A stretch of DNA of 64,000 nt from an uncultured Christensenellaceae bacterium. GTDB lineage: Bacteria > Bacillota > Clostridia > Christensenellales > UBA3700. The notes under the pieces are model-generated. The model was not told where the DNA came from. It did not search any database and saw nothing but the letters and a program-made list of their open reading frames with translations. A program made the position numbers and the translations under genes. Below are positions 8,485 through 17,570 of the stretch, in pieces (within the stretch, counting starts at the first letter, position 1; every line of letters begins with the position of its first letter). The stretch covers positions 62,001 through 126,000 of the forward strand of contig CAJUOU010000001.1 of NCBI GenBank assembly GCA_910588545.1, in the 5' to 3' direction.

Positions 8485-8895
8485 TTATCTCTTGCTGAAT
8501 TGAGGTGCTTTTCTTGCTTTCTTAAGACCGTATTTCTTACGTTCTTTAGCTCTTGGGTCACGAGTCAAGAAACCTGCAGCTTTAAGAGCTGCTTTGTATT
8601 CCTCTGCATTTGCAACAACCATAGCTCTTGCAATACCGTGACGAATAGCACCTGCTTGACCTGTAAACCCGCCGCCTTTAACATTTACTATAATGTCAAA
8701 TTGCTCGGTTGCATCCGTAAGTACAAGTGGTTGACGAACGATAAGTTTTAAAGTTTCTAAGTCGAAATACTCATCGATAGTACGCTTGTTGATAGTAATG
8801 CTACCATTGCCACCTGGGATAAGACGAACTCTAGCAATAGCTTTCTTTCTTCTGCCGGTACCCCAATATTGGACTTTCTTTTTAGCTTTAGCCAT
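8485..8895 (-). CDS. rpsI: 30S ribosomal protein S9
   Basis: A 136-residue ribosomal protein of the small subunit. The N-terminus has YWGTGRRKKAIARVRL at about residues 9-24. The body carries the family's GGGFTGQAGAIRHGIARA segment, and the chain ends in the basic tail PQFSKR that reaches the P-site tRNA. Length is normal. It lies 18 bases after rplM with a GGAGG site, the usual L13-S9 operon. Confidence 0.97.
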   Translation of the reverse strand: MAKAKKKVQYWGTGRRKKAIARVRLIPGGNGSITINKRTIDEYFDLETLKLIVRQPLVLTDATEQFDIIVNVKGGGFTGQAGAIRHGIARAMVVANAEEYKAALKAAGFLTRDPRAKERKKYGLKKARKAPQFSKR

Positions 8896-8913
8896 AATTT
8901 GTATTCCTCCTTA

Positions 8914-9342
8914 TTAGAATTTTAATTCAACAGGTTGTTGAGCTTGATGATTGTGCTCTGCACCTTTGAATACTTTTAATTTAGTAATCATATCACGACC
9001 TAAAGAGTTTTTAGGTAACATACCTTTAACGGCTCTTGTAAGTGCTTTGTCTGAATCCTCAGCCATGCGCTTTTTAAATTGAATCTCTTTAAGACCACCG
9101 ATGTAGCCTGTGTGATAACGATAATATTTTTGCTCTAATTTTTTACCTGTAAGAACGATTTTGTCAGTGTTGATAGCAATAACATAGTCGCCGCAATCTA
9201 CGTTTGGAGTGTAGCAAGGTTTGTTTTTACCTCTTAGTACACTTGCGATTTGGCTGGCAACTCTACCAAGGACTAAACCTTCGCAGTCAACAACATACCA
9301 TTTTCTTTCGATTTCTTCAGGCTTTGCCATATATGTTTTCAT
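8914..9342 (-). CDS. rplM: 50S ribosomal protein L13
   Basis: A 142-residue large-subunit protein needed early in 50S assembly. Family segments visible include RKWYVVDCEGLVLGRVAS near residues 13-30, GKNKPCYTPNVDCGDYV and the C-terminal VFKGAEHNHQAQQP. It is the first gene of the rplM-rpsI operon, with a CGGAGG ribosome site. Its own promoter lies about 100 bases upstream and leaves a leader of about 95 bases containing a CCCCCCG run that might pair with the ribosome-site region; L13 leader autoregulation is known in Bacillota, but this leader was not matched to a consensus. Confidence 0.97.
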   Translation of the reverse strand: MKTYMAKPEEIERKWYVVDCEGLVLGRVASQIASVLRGKNKPCYTPNVDCGDYVIAINTDKIVLTGKKLEQKYYRYHTGYIGGLKEIQFKKRMAEDSDKALTRAVKGMLPKNSLGRDMITKLKVFKGAEHNHQAQQPVELKF

Positions 9343-9443
9343 GGTAAAAAACCTCCGATTAATTTTATAATTTTAAAATGCTAATTCTCGGGGGGCTAAT
9401 CCTTAAATCAAACATTTATTATGCTTTTTTCATACGCTTAATT

Positions 9444-9472
9444 ATTTTAATATATAAACTATATTATGTCAA
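9444..9472 (-). promoter_or_regulatory. promoter of rplM-rpsI
   Basis: On the minus strand: TTGACA (9472-9467), a 17-base spacer and TAAAAT (9449-9444). Strong match to the housekeeping consensus. Confidence 0.8.
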
Positions 9473-9631
9473 GTAAAAAAGTGACTATTTTTAATTTTTT
9501 GATAAATTTTTCCGATTTTGCTAAAATGAGTGTTTTTTAGAAAAATACGGTCTAAAGAATACGCCTTACAAGAACATTATTTAAACTATCTATAATGTAT
9601 AAATAACCTATTAAAAATTAGTAATATATTG

Positions 9632-10366
9632 TCAATAGAAAACTTCTTCCAAAGTTAATGGCTCGGGTGGGGCAGTGTGACCGCCTAAATTCCTGTCGCC
9701 GCTCTCAAACATTTTGTCCAAGTTTGCAATATCTATTTTTCCCCTTGCAATGTCAAGGGCAGTGCCTACTATTATGCGTACCATATTGTACAAAAAACCG
9801 TTAGCGGTAATTTTTATTGTAAAGCAGTCATTTGCTGTTTTAATAAGCTCAATATCATAAATTTCCCTTTCAAAATTGGATATATCCGACCCGCTTGACA
9901 TAAATGCCTTAAAGTTATGTTTGCCTTTAATTTTTAAAAGTGCAGCATTTAACAAATCCAAATCTATATTATAAGGGTATTGATAATGTTTTTTATAAAG
10001 CGGACGATTGATTTTTGTGATGCAAATTTGATAACTGTAGGTTTTTGCTTTGGCACTAAACCTTGCATGAAACTCATCATTTGCCTTTGCACAAGATATA
10101 ATTGCAATATCATTGGGTAAAAAACTTTTTAAGGCAAAAGGTATTTTATCTTCCGCAATTTCCGTATAGCTGTCAAAATGTATGACTTGTCCGCGTGCGG
10201 AAACACCACTGTCCGTGCGGCCGCTTGCAGTTATTTTGGTCGCTACTCCAAACAAATCGGACAAGGCTTTTTCCGTACATTCCTGCACGGTTAATGCGTT
10301 GGGTTGAATTTGAAACCCTGCGTAATTTTCCCCGTCATATTCCATTATACATTTGTATCTTGCCAT
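9632..10366 (-). CDS. truA: tRNA pseudouridine synthase A
   Basis: A 244-residue enzyme that isomerises U38-U40 of the tRNA anticodon stem. The catalytic Asp52 lies in GRTDSGV. Other family segments are YDGENYAGFQIQP near the N-terminus, RFSAKAKTYSY in the middle and NGFLYNMVRIIVG near residue 195. The ATG at 10366 is preferred because it shares one base with the ecfT stop (TAATG); an ATG four codons earlier would overlap more. The order ecfA1-ecfA2-ecfT-truA is classic in Bacillota. Confidence 0.95.
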   Translation of the reverse strand: MARYKCIMEYDGENYAGFQIQPNALTVQECTEKALSDLFGVATKITASGRTDSGVSARGQVIHFDSYTEIAEDKIPFALKSFLPNDIAIISCAKANDEFHARFSAKAKTYSYQICITKINRPLYKKHYQYPYNIDLDLLNAALLKIKGKHNFKAFMSSGSDISNFEREIYDIELIKTANDCFTIKITANGFLYNMVRIIVGTALDIARGKIDIANLDKMFESGDRNLGGHTAPPEPLTLEEVFY

Positions 10367-11238
10367 TATCCTATCCAACTTTTAAATAAATTTACAATAT
10401 AATAATCTGTGCCGAAAAACAAGCTATCACTTGGAGCTTTTGTCAAATAGCAGTCTAGCATAATCAAAACTATAAGTACCGCAAGTATTAAAAAAGCTAT
10501 TAAATCCCTATAACTGAACTTAAGTTTTTTCATTTTAGTTCTGTTTTTGGTTGCGTTGTAGCATCTTGCATCCAAAGCATCGGCAAGTTCGTCAGCACGC
10601 CTAAAACTGCTGACAAACAGAGGTATCAATACAGGTACTAAAGATTTGACACGCTCATGCACTTTGCCCGTATCAAAAGCAGCACCCCTTGCTTTTTGTG
10701 CGGCGATTATTTTGTCCGTTTCGTCCATTAGGGTAGGGATAAATCTTAAAGCAATGCTCATGGTTATTGCTAGGTCGTGAACAGGCACTTTAATGTACTT
10801 TAATGGTTTTAACAAACTTTCTATTGCGTCGGTAAGTTCCATTGGTGTGGTAGTAAGCGAAAGCATATTTGTGCCTATTACCAATAGTGCCAATCTCAAT
10901 GCAAGTTTAATCGTGAAATCTATACCTTTATCGGTTATGGTAAATATCCACCAAGCTGCAAGCAATCGTCCCTCATCATACAAAAACAAATTTATAAGAC
11001 CTGTAAAAATTAATAGAAAAAGTATAAGCTTTAAACTTTTAAGTACGATTTTCGGTGGGATTTTTGCCACAACCGTCACTATAGTCAAAAATATGAATAC
11101 ATATAAAAATGCAGTGTATGACTTTGCAAAAAATATAAAAATCATAAACAAAAGGCTGAATATAAGTTTTGCCCTAGGGTCAAGCCTGTGTATAGGGGAG
11201 CCCGTTGGATAATATTGACCGAATGCCACGTCTCTCAT
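10366..11238 (-). CDS. ecfT: Energy-coupling factor transporter transmembrane protein EcfT
   Basis: A 290-residue membrane protein, the scaffold of a group II ECF vitamin transporter. Several hydrophobic segments occur between residues 27 and 130, and one near the C-terminus. A cytoplasmic coupling region holds AQKARGAAFDTG and a second A-R-x motif, DALDARCY, which dock into the grooves of the two ATPases. It overlaps ecfA2 by four bases (ATGA). Substrate-binding S components are not in the window, so the vitamin cannot be named. Confidence 0.94.
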   Translation of the reverse strand: MRDVAFGQYYPTGSPIHRLDPRAKLIFSLLFMIFIFFAKSYTAFLYVFIFLTIVTVVAKIPPKIVLKSLKLILFLLIFTGLINLFLYDEGRLLAAWWIFTITDKGIDFTIKLALRLALLVIGTNMLSLTTTPMELTDAIESLLKPLKYIKVPVHDLAITMSIALRFIPTLMDETDKIIAAQKARGAAFDTGKVHERVKSLVPVLIPLFVSSFRRADELADALDARCYNATKNRTKMKKLKFSYRDLIAFLILAVLIVLIMLDCYLTKAPSDSLFFGTDYYIVNLFKSWIG

Positions 11239-12107
11239 AGTTCACCCCCGTTGTTTTTATATTTTACTATTGCGGAAATTAAGTCTTGCGGAGTTATAAT
11301 ATCTCCCTCAAGTTTTATTCCGTTAGCTTTTAAATGGTTGTTTACTTTTACTGCAAGCGGAATGTCAAGTCCCATTGCAAGCAGTTCTTCCGAATGATTA
11401 AACAGCTCGTTTACAGGCAAATCAAAAGCGACTTTTGCATTATTAAATACAACCAATCTTGTACAATATTGCGTAATCTCGTTTATGTCGTGGGAGATAA
11501 CAACTATTGTAGGAGTAATGGTATTTTTCAAACTTTTAATCAAGTTTAAAATCTGTTTTTTGCCTATAGGGTCAAGACCTGCCGTTGGCTCGTCCAAAAT
11601 CAAAACCTTTGGCATCATAGCAAGTACGCCTGCTATTGCAACCCTGCGTTTTTGTCCGCCCGACAAGTCAAAAGGAGAGCGGTCTTTATAATAATCGTAG
11701 TCCAATCCTACCGCTTGCATGGCGTGTCTTACACGAGTGTTTATTTCCTCCTTAGAAAGCTTTAAATTTTTAGGACCGAATGCGATATCTTTTTCCACAG
11801 TATCCGCAAAAAGTTGATATTCCGGATATTGAAAAACCATGCCTACTTCTTGCCTTAGTTTCCTAAAATCCGGCTTAGGCTTTTTTTGAGTAAGGTTTAT
11901 GTCAAATACTTTAACTTCGCCTTGCTGAGGTTTGATAAGTCCGTTTAAATGCTGAATGAAAGTACTTTTGCCACTGCCTGTATGACCGATTATGCCTAAA
12001 AAATCCCCTTCGTTTATTGTCAAAGTAACATCTTTTAAAGCAACTTTTTCGTAAGGAGTTTTTTTGCTGTATACATGTGTAAGATTTTTTATTTCAATAT
12101 TTTGCAT
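11235..12107 (-). CDS. ecfA2: Energy-coupling factor transporter ATPase EcfA2
   Basis: A 290-residue ABC ATPase. Visible motifs: Walker A GHTGSGKST at about 41-49, Q-loop MVFQYPEYQLF, signature LSGGQKRR, Walker B VLILDEPTAGLDP and a switch histidine in VVISHD. The C-terminal extension with LLAMGLDIPLAVK is typical of the EcfA2 type. It starts 18 bases inside the end of ecfA1 with AGGAGG in front, and ends overlapping ecfT by four bases. It forms a heterodimer with EcfA1 under EcfT. Confidence 0.94.
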   Translation of the reverse strand: MQNIEIKNLTHVYSKKTPYEKVALKDVTLTINEGDFLGIIGHTGSGKSTFIQHLNGLIKPQQGEVKVFDINLTQKKPKPDFRKLRQEVGMVFQYPEYQLFADTVEKDIAFGPKNLKLSKEEINTRVRHAMQAVGLDYDYYKDRSPFDLSGGQKRRVAIAGVLAMMPKVLILDEPTAGLDPIGKKQILNLIKSLKNTITPTIVVISHDINEITQYCTRLVVFNNAKVAFDLPVNELFNHSEELLAMGLDIPLAVKVNNHLKANGIKLEGDIITPQDLISAIVKYKNNGGEL

Positions 12108-12928
12108 ACTTCCTCCTTAAGTGCGTTTTCGGTTAAAATTTCCCCTTGCAAATCTATCCCTTGGGCTTTCAAGCTGTTTGAAATTGATAGAGGAAGAGGC
12201 AAGTCAAGCCCGCAACTTTCTATAAGCTCGGTACGTTTAAAAATATTTTGAGGTGTATCTATTGCAACTATTCTTGCATCGTTCATTATGGCGATTCTGT
12301 CACAATCGACAGCCTCGTCCATATAGTGAGTTATCCAAATTATTGTTATATTTTCCTCTTTGTTAAGTTGTTTTGCTACTTCCAAGACTTCTTTTCTTCC
12401 TTGAGGGTCAAGCATAGCGGTACTTTCGTCAAAAACGATAATACGAGGTTTGATTGCAAGAATACCTGCTATTGCAATGCGTTGTTTTTGTCCGCCCGAC
12501 ATTTTAAACGGAGTAGAAGTCCTGTGCTCACTCATGCCTACTTTTTCAAGTGCCCAATCGACCCTTTTTATTATTTCTTCACGAGGGATGCCCAAATTTT
12601 CGGGACCGAAAGCTATGTCGTCTTCCACAATGCTTGCAATCATTTGATTGTCGGGATTTTGGAACACCATGCCTATGTTGCTCCTTATTTCGAAAATTTT
12701 GGAAATGTCTTTTGTGTTTACTCCAAAAATTTCTACCTCTCCAAGTCTTGGTATAAGCAGTCCGTTTAATATTTTGGCAAGAGTGGATTTACCACTGCCG
12801 TTATGTCCTAGCAATGCAATAAATTCACCCTCTTCCACATCAAGGCTTACATTGTTTAGTGCACGAACGATTCCGCCCGTTTGAGTTTTATATTCAAGTG
12901 TCGCACCGCTTATATGAATTGCTTTCAT
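12089..12928 (-). CDS. ecfA1: Energy-coupling factor transporter ATPase EcfA1
   Basis: A 279-residue ABC ATPase. Walker A is GHNGSGKST, the Q-loop MVFQNPDNQMI, the signature MSGGQKQR, and Walker B reads VFDESTAMLDP. The Ser in DEST, instead of DEPT, is characteristic of EcfA1. It is the first gene of the ecfA1-ecfA2-ecfT-truA operon, which has a plausible promoter 33 bases upstream. Energises uptake of vitamins through the shared ECF module at the membrane. Confidence 0.94.
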   Translation of the reverse strand: MKAIHISGATLEYKTQTGGIVRALNNVSLDVEEGEFIALLGHNGSGKSTLAKILNGLLIPRLGEVEIFGVNTKDISKIFEIRSNIGMVFQNPDNQMIASIVEDDIAFGPENLGIPREEIIKRVDWALEKVGMSEHRTSTPFKMSGGQKQRIAIAGILAIKPRIIVFDESTAMLDPQGRKEVLEVAKQLNKEENITIIWITHYMDEAVDCDRIAIMNDARIVAIDTPQNIFKRTELIESCGLDLPLPLSISNSLKAQGIDLQGEILTENALKEEVCKILK

Positions 12929-12960
12929 TACGTCTCCGATTTATTTAATATTTCCACTAA

Positions 12961-12989
12961 ACTATAACATATAAATAAATAAAAGTAAA
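12961..12989 (-). promoter_or_regulatory. promoter of the ecf operon
   Basis: Minus strand: TTTACT (12989-12984), a 17-base spacer and TATAGT (12966-12961). Moderate match. Confidence 0.45.
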
Positions 12990-13086
12990 GTTTATAATAG
13001 TGATAAACTTAAAATACTTTTTGCTGTCCAACCGTTTTAGATTGCTTTTTATATATTTTAAATTAAAAAAAGACATTTTTTGGCTA

Positions 13087-13115
13087 TTGACATTAAGGGG
13101 TATTTATGGTACAAT
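13087..13115 (+). promoter_or_regulatory. promoter of the first alpha-fucosidase gene
   Basis: TTGACA (13087-13092), a 17-base spacer and TACAAT (13110-13115), 36 bases before the ATG. Strong match. Confidence 0.75.
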
Positions 13116-13150
13116 TTCAATAATAAAAAGTGATTTTGGGAAGAATAATT

Positions 13151-14473
13151 ATGGATAAAAATTTTGACGAACAATTAATAAAACCGGTGCCTAATGAACG
13201 TCAGACGACAATCTTCGAGATGGGGTATTACAACTTTATACATTTTGGTATTAATACCTTTACTCATAAGGAATGGGGCAGTGGACATGAGCCGTTAACT
13301 AAATTTAAATTGAAAACTTTGGATACGGACAAATGGGTACAAGACCTTATGGCAACAGGCAGCAAAGGGGTTATTCTGACTGCCAAACACCATGATGGTT
13401 TTTGTTTGTTTCCAAGCAAATATACCGACTATTGCATAAAAAATACTCCATTTATGGATGGAAAAGGAGATGTGGTGGGCAGTCTTGCCGCATCTTGTAA
13501 AAAATACAACTTTAAATTCGGATTTTATTTGTCGCCTTGGGATAGGCACGAGCCTACTTATGGTAGTGAAGCTTATAACGATTATTTTTGCAATCAATTA
13601 GAAGAGTTATGCACAAATTACGGCGAAATATTTTGTGTTTGGTTTGATGGTGCTTGCGGGGAGGGCGCAAACGGCAAAAAACAGAGGTATGATTGGGAAA
13701 GATATTACCAAACCATACATAAATACCAACCTAACTGCGTAATATCCAACTGTGCTTACGATATAAGGTGGATTGGAAACGAGGGTGGCAGATGCCGTGA
13801 GGCGGAGTGGTCGGTTGTTCCTAAAAGGTTACAATGCTTTGATGAAGTTATGAGAGCGTCTCAGCAAAAAGAGGGCACTTTTGCAATGGCTAAAATAGAT
13901 AATACCGATGACGATTTAGGGGAAAGACATACCATTATCGAGGGCGAGGAAATGGTTTTTTGGCCGTCGGAGATGGATATTTCCGCGACTTACGCAGGTT
14001 GGTTTTATAGGAAATGGTTTGAAATTTTCCTTGCTAGAAGTGTAAATAATTTGGTAGCTTGTTATATGCGTTCGGTAGGTAACAATGCAACTTTGCTTGT
14101 AAATGTAGCACCTAATCCAAAAGGGGAATTGCCTGCTAAATTTATACGCAGGATGAAAAAAGCGAAAGAGAAAGTGCAAATAATCTTTAAAGAACAAGTG
14201 GAGTGTAAGTTGGAAAAAATGAGTGATTTTGAATATCATATCACTTTCCCTAAAGGCAAAGTCTCTAAAGTGGTTTTGGGAGAGGATTTATCCAAAAGTC
14301 AAAGGGTGGAATCTTTCGAACTTTATGCAAATGGTAAAAAGATTTTTAAAAGCAAAACAATCGGCTTTAAGAAGTTTTGTATTTTTGGAAAAATTGATAC
14401 AGATAAAATCATAGTAAAAGTGACGGATAGTAGATGCGAGCCATATTTGGGTTACGCGAAAGTTTATAGGTAA
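13151..14473 (+). CDS. Alpha-L-fucosidase, GH29
   Basis: A 440-residue glycoside hydrolase that removes alpha-L-fucose from glycans. The catalytic TIM barrel opens with NFIHFGINTF; KHHDGF (79-84) is the family substrate-binding strand; SPWDRH follows at about 128-133. The nucleophile is predicted to be Asp166 in VWFDG. No signal peptide is seen, so it acts inside the cell on imported oligosaccharides. The ATG at 13151 is chosen over a TTG seven codons earlier. The C-terminal 90 residues form a beta-rich domain. It heads a run of glycan genes with the GH29 at 16084 and the GH98-like gene at 17571. Confidence 0.9.
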   Translation: MDKNFDEQLIKPVPNERQTTIFEMGYYNFIHFGINTFTHKEWGSGHEPLTKFKLKTLDTDKWVQDLMATGSKGVILTAKHHDGFCLFPSKYTDYCIKNTPFMDGKGDVVGSLAASCKKYNFKFGFYLSPWDRHEPTYGSEAYNDYFCNQLEELCTNYGEIFCVWFDGACGEGANGKKQRYDWERYYQTIHKYQPNCVISNCAYDIRWIGNEGGRCREAEWSVVPKRLQCFDEVMRASQQKEGTFAMAKIDNTDDDLGERHTIIEGEEMVFWPSEMDISATYAGWFYRKWFEIFLARSVNNLVACYMRSVGNNATLLVNVAPNPKGELPAKFIRRMKKAKEKVQIIFKEQVECKLEKMSDFEYHITFPKGKVSKVVLGEDLSKSQRVESFELYANGKKIFKSKTIGFKKFCIFGKIDTDKIIVKVTDSRCEPYLGYAKVYR

Positions 14474-14515
14474 ATTGTAAAATCTTTGGCAAATAAAAAT
14501 TTTCTTACGATATAT

Positions 14516-14544
14516 TTGCAAAATTATTACCTATAGTGTATAAT
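14516..14544 (+). promoter_or_regulatory. promoter of the WG-repeat gene
   Basis: TTGCAA (14516-14521), a 17-base spacer and TATAAT (14539-14544). It lies right after the fucosidase stop, so the WG-repeat gene is transcribed separately. Confidence 0.7.
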
Positions 14545-14610
14545 AATTTCGTAATATAAAATTTTTTGATATTGCATATATTATCTGATAACGGAGTTTA
14601 TATATATTGT

Positions 14611-15915
14611 ATGAAGAAAAAAAACAATAAAAATTTTGAAGAAAAAAATATACTCCCAAGCAACGAAAATATCGAAGTCGGCACAGACAGCGGCTTTGAT
14701 GATTTGATGTACGATAATTTGGAGAGCGATTATCAATATTTTGACGGCAACAACTTTGACGATGAAAAGGTTGAAAAGCCTGTATCCGAAGAACTTATGC
14801 TTGTCGAGACAGGAGATAACATCATTTTGCCTAAAAATGAGGATGCCGAAATTGTAGCCGTTGCGGAAGATAAACCTATAAAAGTTCGTGAAATTGCAGT
14901 ACAGTCGGATAGTACAAAAGTAAATGCTTTTGACTTGTTTTTCTTAAGACTTTGGGCGGGCATGGTTTCCTTGCTTGGATATACAGCAAACGGAATAAAC
15001 TTTGTTATTAATGCAATTTTTAAAAAGAAATTGCCTGTAAAATATATAAAAGCCTTTTTGGTAGTAGTTTTAATAATTTTATTTCTTGTTATTATACTTG
15101 TACCTGCCTCGGCAAATAGTCAGCCGAAAAATAGCGGTAGCGATGACCTTGTTATTTTTGTAAGCAATATGGTACCCGTTCAAGTCAGAGTTGATGATGG
15201 TAGCGGAGAGCCTGTTTACAAATGGGGTTATTTGGATAAAAACAAAGCAGCATCCGGTACGGGTAAAGATTCGCTTGCAATCCCCGCTAAATATGAGGAA
15301 GCATTGCCGTTTAACAGATTCGGAATTGCTTGGGGAAGAGTTCGTGACGATAAAGGACATTATTGGGAATTAATCAATAAAAAGGGCAAAAGAGTAGGCG
15401 AACGTACTTATGCGGTAAGTACCTCGTTGCCTGTGGGTACAAGACCTTTTGGAGATTTTACCGACAGCAAACTTGCTTGGGTAAATGAAAACGGCAAGTT
15501 CGGATATATTGATATTTACGGCAATGTTAAAATAGCATGTGACTTGGACGTTGCGGGAGATTTTATCGACGGAATTGCAAGAGTAGGCAGAGGTAACTAT
15601 CAATGGTATATCAATAAAAAAGGCGGAGTTGTAGGACGTTCGTACGATTATATCGAAGTGCTTGACTTTTCTTGCGGTTTGGGTGCTGTTAACAAAGGCG
15701 GAAGATGGGGATTTGTCAACAAAAAAGGCAAGGAAGTTATCGAGTTGAAATACGATGCGGTAAGCCAATTTGTCGACGGATATGCAATGGTAAAAATGGG
15801 CAAGACATTCGGACTTATCGATACTGACGGCAATTTGGTTATAAATACTCAATGGTATTATGATATTGTTATCAACAACAGTGTTTTTGAAGAGTTTATA
15901 GAAAATCACAAATAA
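14611..15915 (+). CDS. membrane-anchored WG-repeat protein
   Basis: About 434 residues. The N-terminal part (1-130) is acidic and low in complexity, with no signal peptide. One transmembrane helix lies near residues 150-172 (AFLVVVLIILFLVIILVP). The C-terminal outer part has repeated WG/F units, such as YKWGYLDKN, GKFGYIDIYG, GRWGFVNKKGKEVI and KTFGLIDTDGNLVI, each of about 40-50 residues. WG repeats are beta-propeller-like modules of unknown role, often surface-exposed. The ATG at 14611 is preferred on protein grounds, though the GGAG is 14 bases away; a TTG at 14566 would add 15 residues. A role in glycan binding is possible from its place between fucosidases, but unproven. Confidence 0.75.
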   Translation: MKKKNNKNFEEKNILPSNENIEVGTDSGFDDLMYDNLESDYQYFDGNNFDDEKVEKPVSEELMLVETGDNIILPKNEDAEIVAVAEDKPIKVREIAVQSDSTKVNAFDLFFLRLWAGMVSLLGYTANGINFVINAIFKKKLPVKYIKAFLVVVLIILFLVIILVPASANSQPKNSGSDDLVIFVSNMVPVQVRVDDGSGEPVYKWGYLDKNKAASGTGKDSLAIPAKYEEALPFNRFGIAWGRVRDDKGHYWELINKKGKRVGERTYAVSTSLPVGTRPFGDFTDSKLAWVNENGKFGYIDIYGNVKIACDLDVAGDFIDGIARVGRGNYQWYINKKGGVVGRSYDYIEVLDFSCGLGAVNKGGRWGFVNKKGKEVIELKYDAVSQFVDGYAMVKMGKTFGLIDTDGNLVINTQWYYDIVINNSVFEEFIENHK

Positions 15916-15938
15916 AAAATAAATAACTTGAATTGAAT

Positions 15939-15972
15939 AAAATAGTCGTTGCAAAAAAGTGACGGCTATTTT
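15939..15972 (+). terminator. terminator of the WG-repeat gene
   Basis: AAAATAGTCGT (15939-15949) pairs with ACGGCTATTTT (15962-15972) with one G-T pair, followed by GTTTGTTT. Confidence 0.6.
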
Positions 15973-16034
15973 GTTTGTTTAGCTTACAAAAAGCTTTAAA
16001 AGTCGTGTAAATTTATATAAAAAATAAAAAACTA

Positions 16035-16063
16035 TTGAAATAATAATATATATATGCTAAAAT
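16035..16063 (+). promoter_or_regulatory. promoter of the second alpha-fucosidase gene
   Basis: TTGAAA (16035-16040), a 17-base spacer and TAAAAT (16058-16063), 20 bases before the ATG. Confidence 0.65.
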
Positions 16064-16083
16064 ATTTAATATGAGAGAAAATT

Positions 16084-17544
16084 ATGAAGAGTATTCAAGA
16101 TTATTTGTCAATAATTGATAATGTTATTGAAAAAGGAAAATTTAAAGATAATTGGGAAAGTTTGTCTGAGTTTAAAATGCCTTCTTGGTATAGAAAAGGA
16201 AGATTTGGACTTTTTGTGCATTGGGGTGTTTATTCTGTGCCTGCTTTTGGTAATGAGTGGTATCCAAGACGTATGTATTTAAAGTTTGACCCTTGCTATA
16301 AGCACAGAGTGGAAACTTATGGTAAAGATTGCGACTACCGACAAATTGTGGAAAAATTCAATCCGACCGAATTTAATGCGGAGGAGTGGGCAAAAACTTT
16401 TAAGGCCAGCGGCGCGCAATTTGTTATGCCTGTATGCGAGCATCACGACGGCGTAAAAATGTACGAAAGCGAACTTAATAAATGGAATACAAAAGAGCTT
16501 TTAGGCAAAGATTTTATGCTTGAGCTTAAGGACAGTATTGAGGGAAACGGTATGAAGTTTTTTGCGTCCAATCATAGGGCGGAACATTACTTTTTCCTAA
16601 ACGGTGCGCGAGCAAATTGTCCTGAATCCGAAGTCACAAAAAATTTGTATACCGATTTGTATGGACCTGCTGCTTTGCCTGATAACGGCAATCCTTACGC
16701 AGATACCTCGCTTAAAGTTACAAAAGAGTGGTGTGAAGATTGGCTTGCCTCAAGCTGTGAAATGATAGATAGGCTTGAGCCTTATGCAGTGTACTTTGAT
16801 TGGTGGATTTATATGTCCGAATTTAAGCCATATATCAAAAAGTTTTTGGCATACTACTATAATCGTGCTTTAGAGTGGAAAAAAGAAGTCGGCGTATTTT
16901 ACAAATGGGGTTCTATTATGCCGGGCTGTGCCATTTACGATGTGGAAAGAGGCCAAATAGACGGCATTGCAACCGAGCTTTGGCAAAATGATACAGCTAT
17001 TGCAAAAAACAGTTGGGGGTATACAGAAAACAATTCGTTTAAAAAACCGCAAGACTTAATAAGAAATTTGGTGGATGTCGTATCCAAAAACGGTTGTTTT
17101 ATGTTAAATGTCGGGCCTAAAGCAAACGGCGTAATATGCGAGCAAGAACAACAAGTGTTGTTAAAAATAGGCAAATGGTTAGAGGTAAACGGCGAGGCAA
17201 TTTACGATGCAATGCCATTTACAGTTTACGGCGAGGGTAAAAAGTTTAAAAACAAAGCTTTTGCGGAAAATTTGGTTTACGGCAAAAACGATTACAGGTT
17301 TACTTACAAAACAGGCTGTATTTATGTTGTGCCAATGTGTGATAAATTGCGAAAAAGCTATACAATCAAATCGCTTAAATTTGCAAATGAGGGCGGTATT
17401 CGCTTTGATATTAAAAAAGTGGAAATATTGGGCTTTGATAAGGTCAAAGTTCAATTTCAGCAAGATAAAAAATGTATGACAATAGATATTTTGGACGAAA
17501 TTAATAGTGATATGCCTATTTGTTTTAAAATTACAATAGATTAA
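16084..17544 (+). CDS. Alpha-L-fucosidase, GH29 (classic type)
   Basis: A 486-residue glycosidase. The opening PSWYRKGRFGLFVHWGVYS with HWG at 46-48, the strand EHHDG at 119-123 and the nucleophile Asp239 in VYFDWW match the broad-specificity GH29 group. No signal peptide, so cytoplasmic. It differs strongly from the GH29 at 13151, so the two probably have different linkage preferences (for example alpha-1,2 versus alpha-1,3/4), which is inference. It is followed after 26 bases by the GH98-like gene and may form an operon with it. Confidence 0.9.
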   Translation: MKSIQDYLSIIDNVIEKGKFKDNWESLSEFKMPSWYRKGRFGLFVHWGVYSVPAFGNEWYPRRMYLKFDPCYKHRVETYGKDCDYRQIVEKFNPTEFNAEEWAKTFKASGAQFVMPVCEHHDGVKMYESELNKWNTKELLGKDFMLELKDSIEGNGMKFFASNHRAEHYFFLNGARANCPESEVTKNLYTDLYGPAALPDNGNPYADTSLKVTKEWCEDWLASSCEMIDRLEPYAVYFDWWIYMSEFKPYIKKFLAYYYNRALEWKKEVGVFYKWGSIMPGCAIYDVERGQIDGIATELWQNDTAIAKNSWGYTENNSFKKPQDLIRNLVDVVSKNGCFMLNVGPKANGVICEQEQQVLLKIGKWLEVNGEAIYDAMPFTVYGEGKKFKNKAFAENLVYGKNDYRFTYKTGCIYVVPMCDKLRKSYTIKSLKFANEGGIRFDIKKVEILGFDKVKVQFQQDKKCMTIDILDEINSDMPICFKITID

Positions 17545-17570
17545 GTACTTTAAGTCAAGGGACGGGAATT

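Noticed and set aside
9343..9443. L13 leader autoregulatory RNA
   Set aside because: A CCCCCCG run lies in the leader, but no stem matching the known consensus could be shown.
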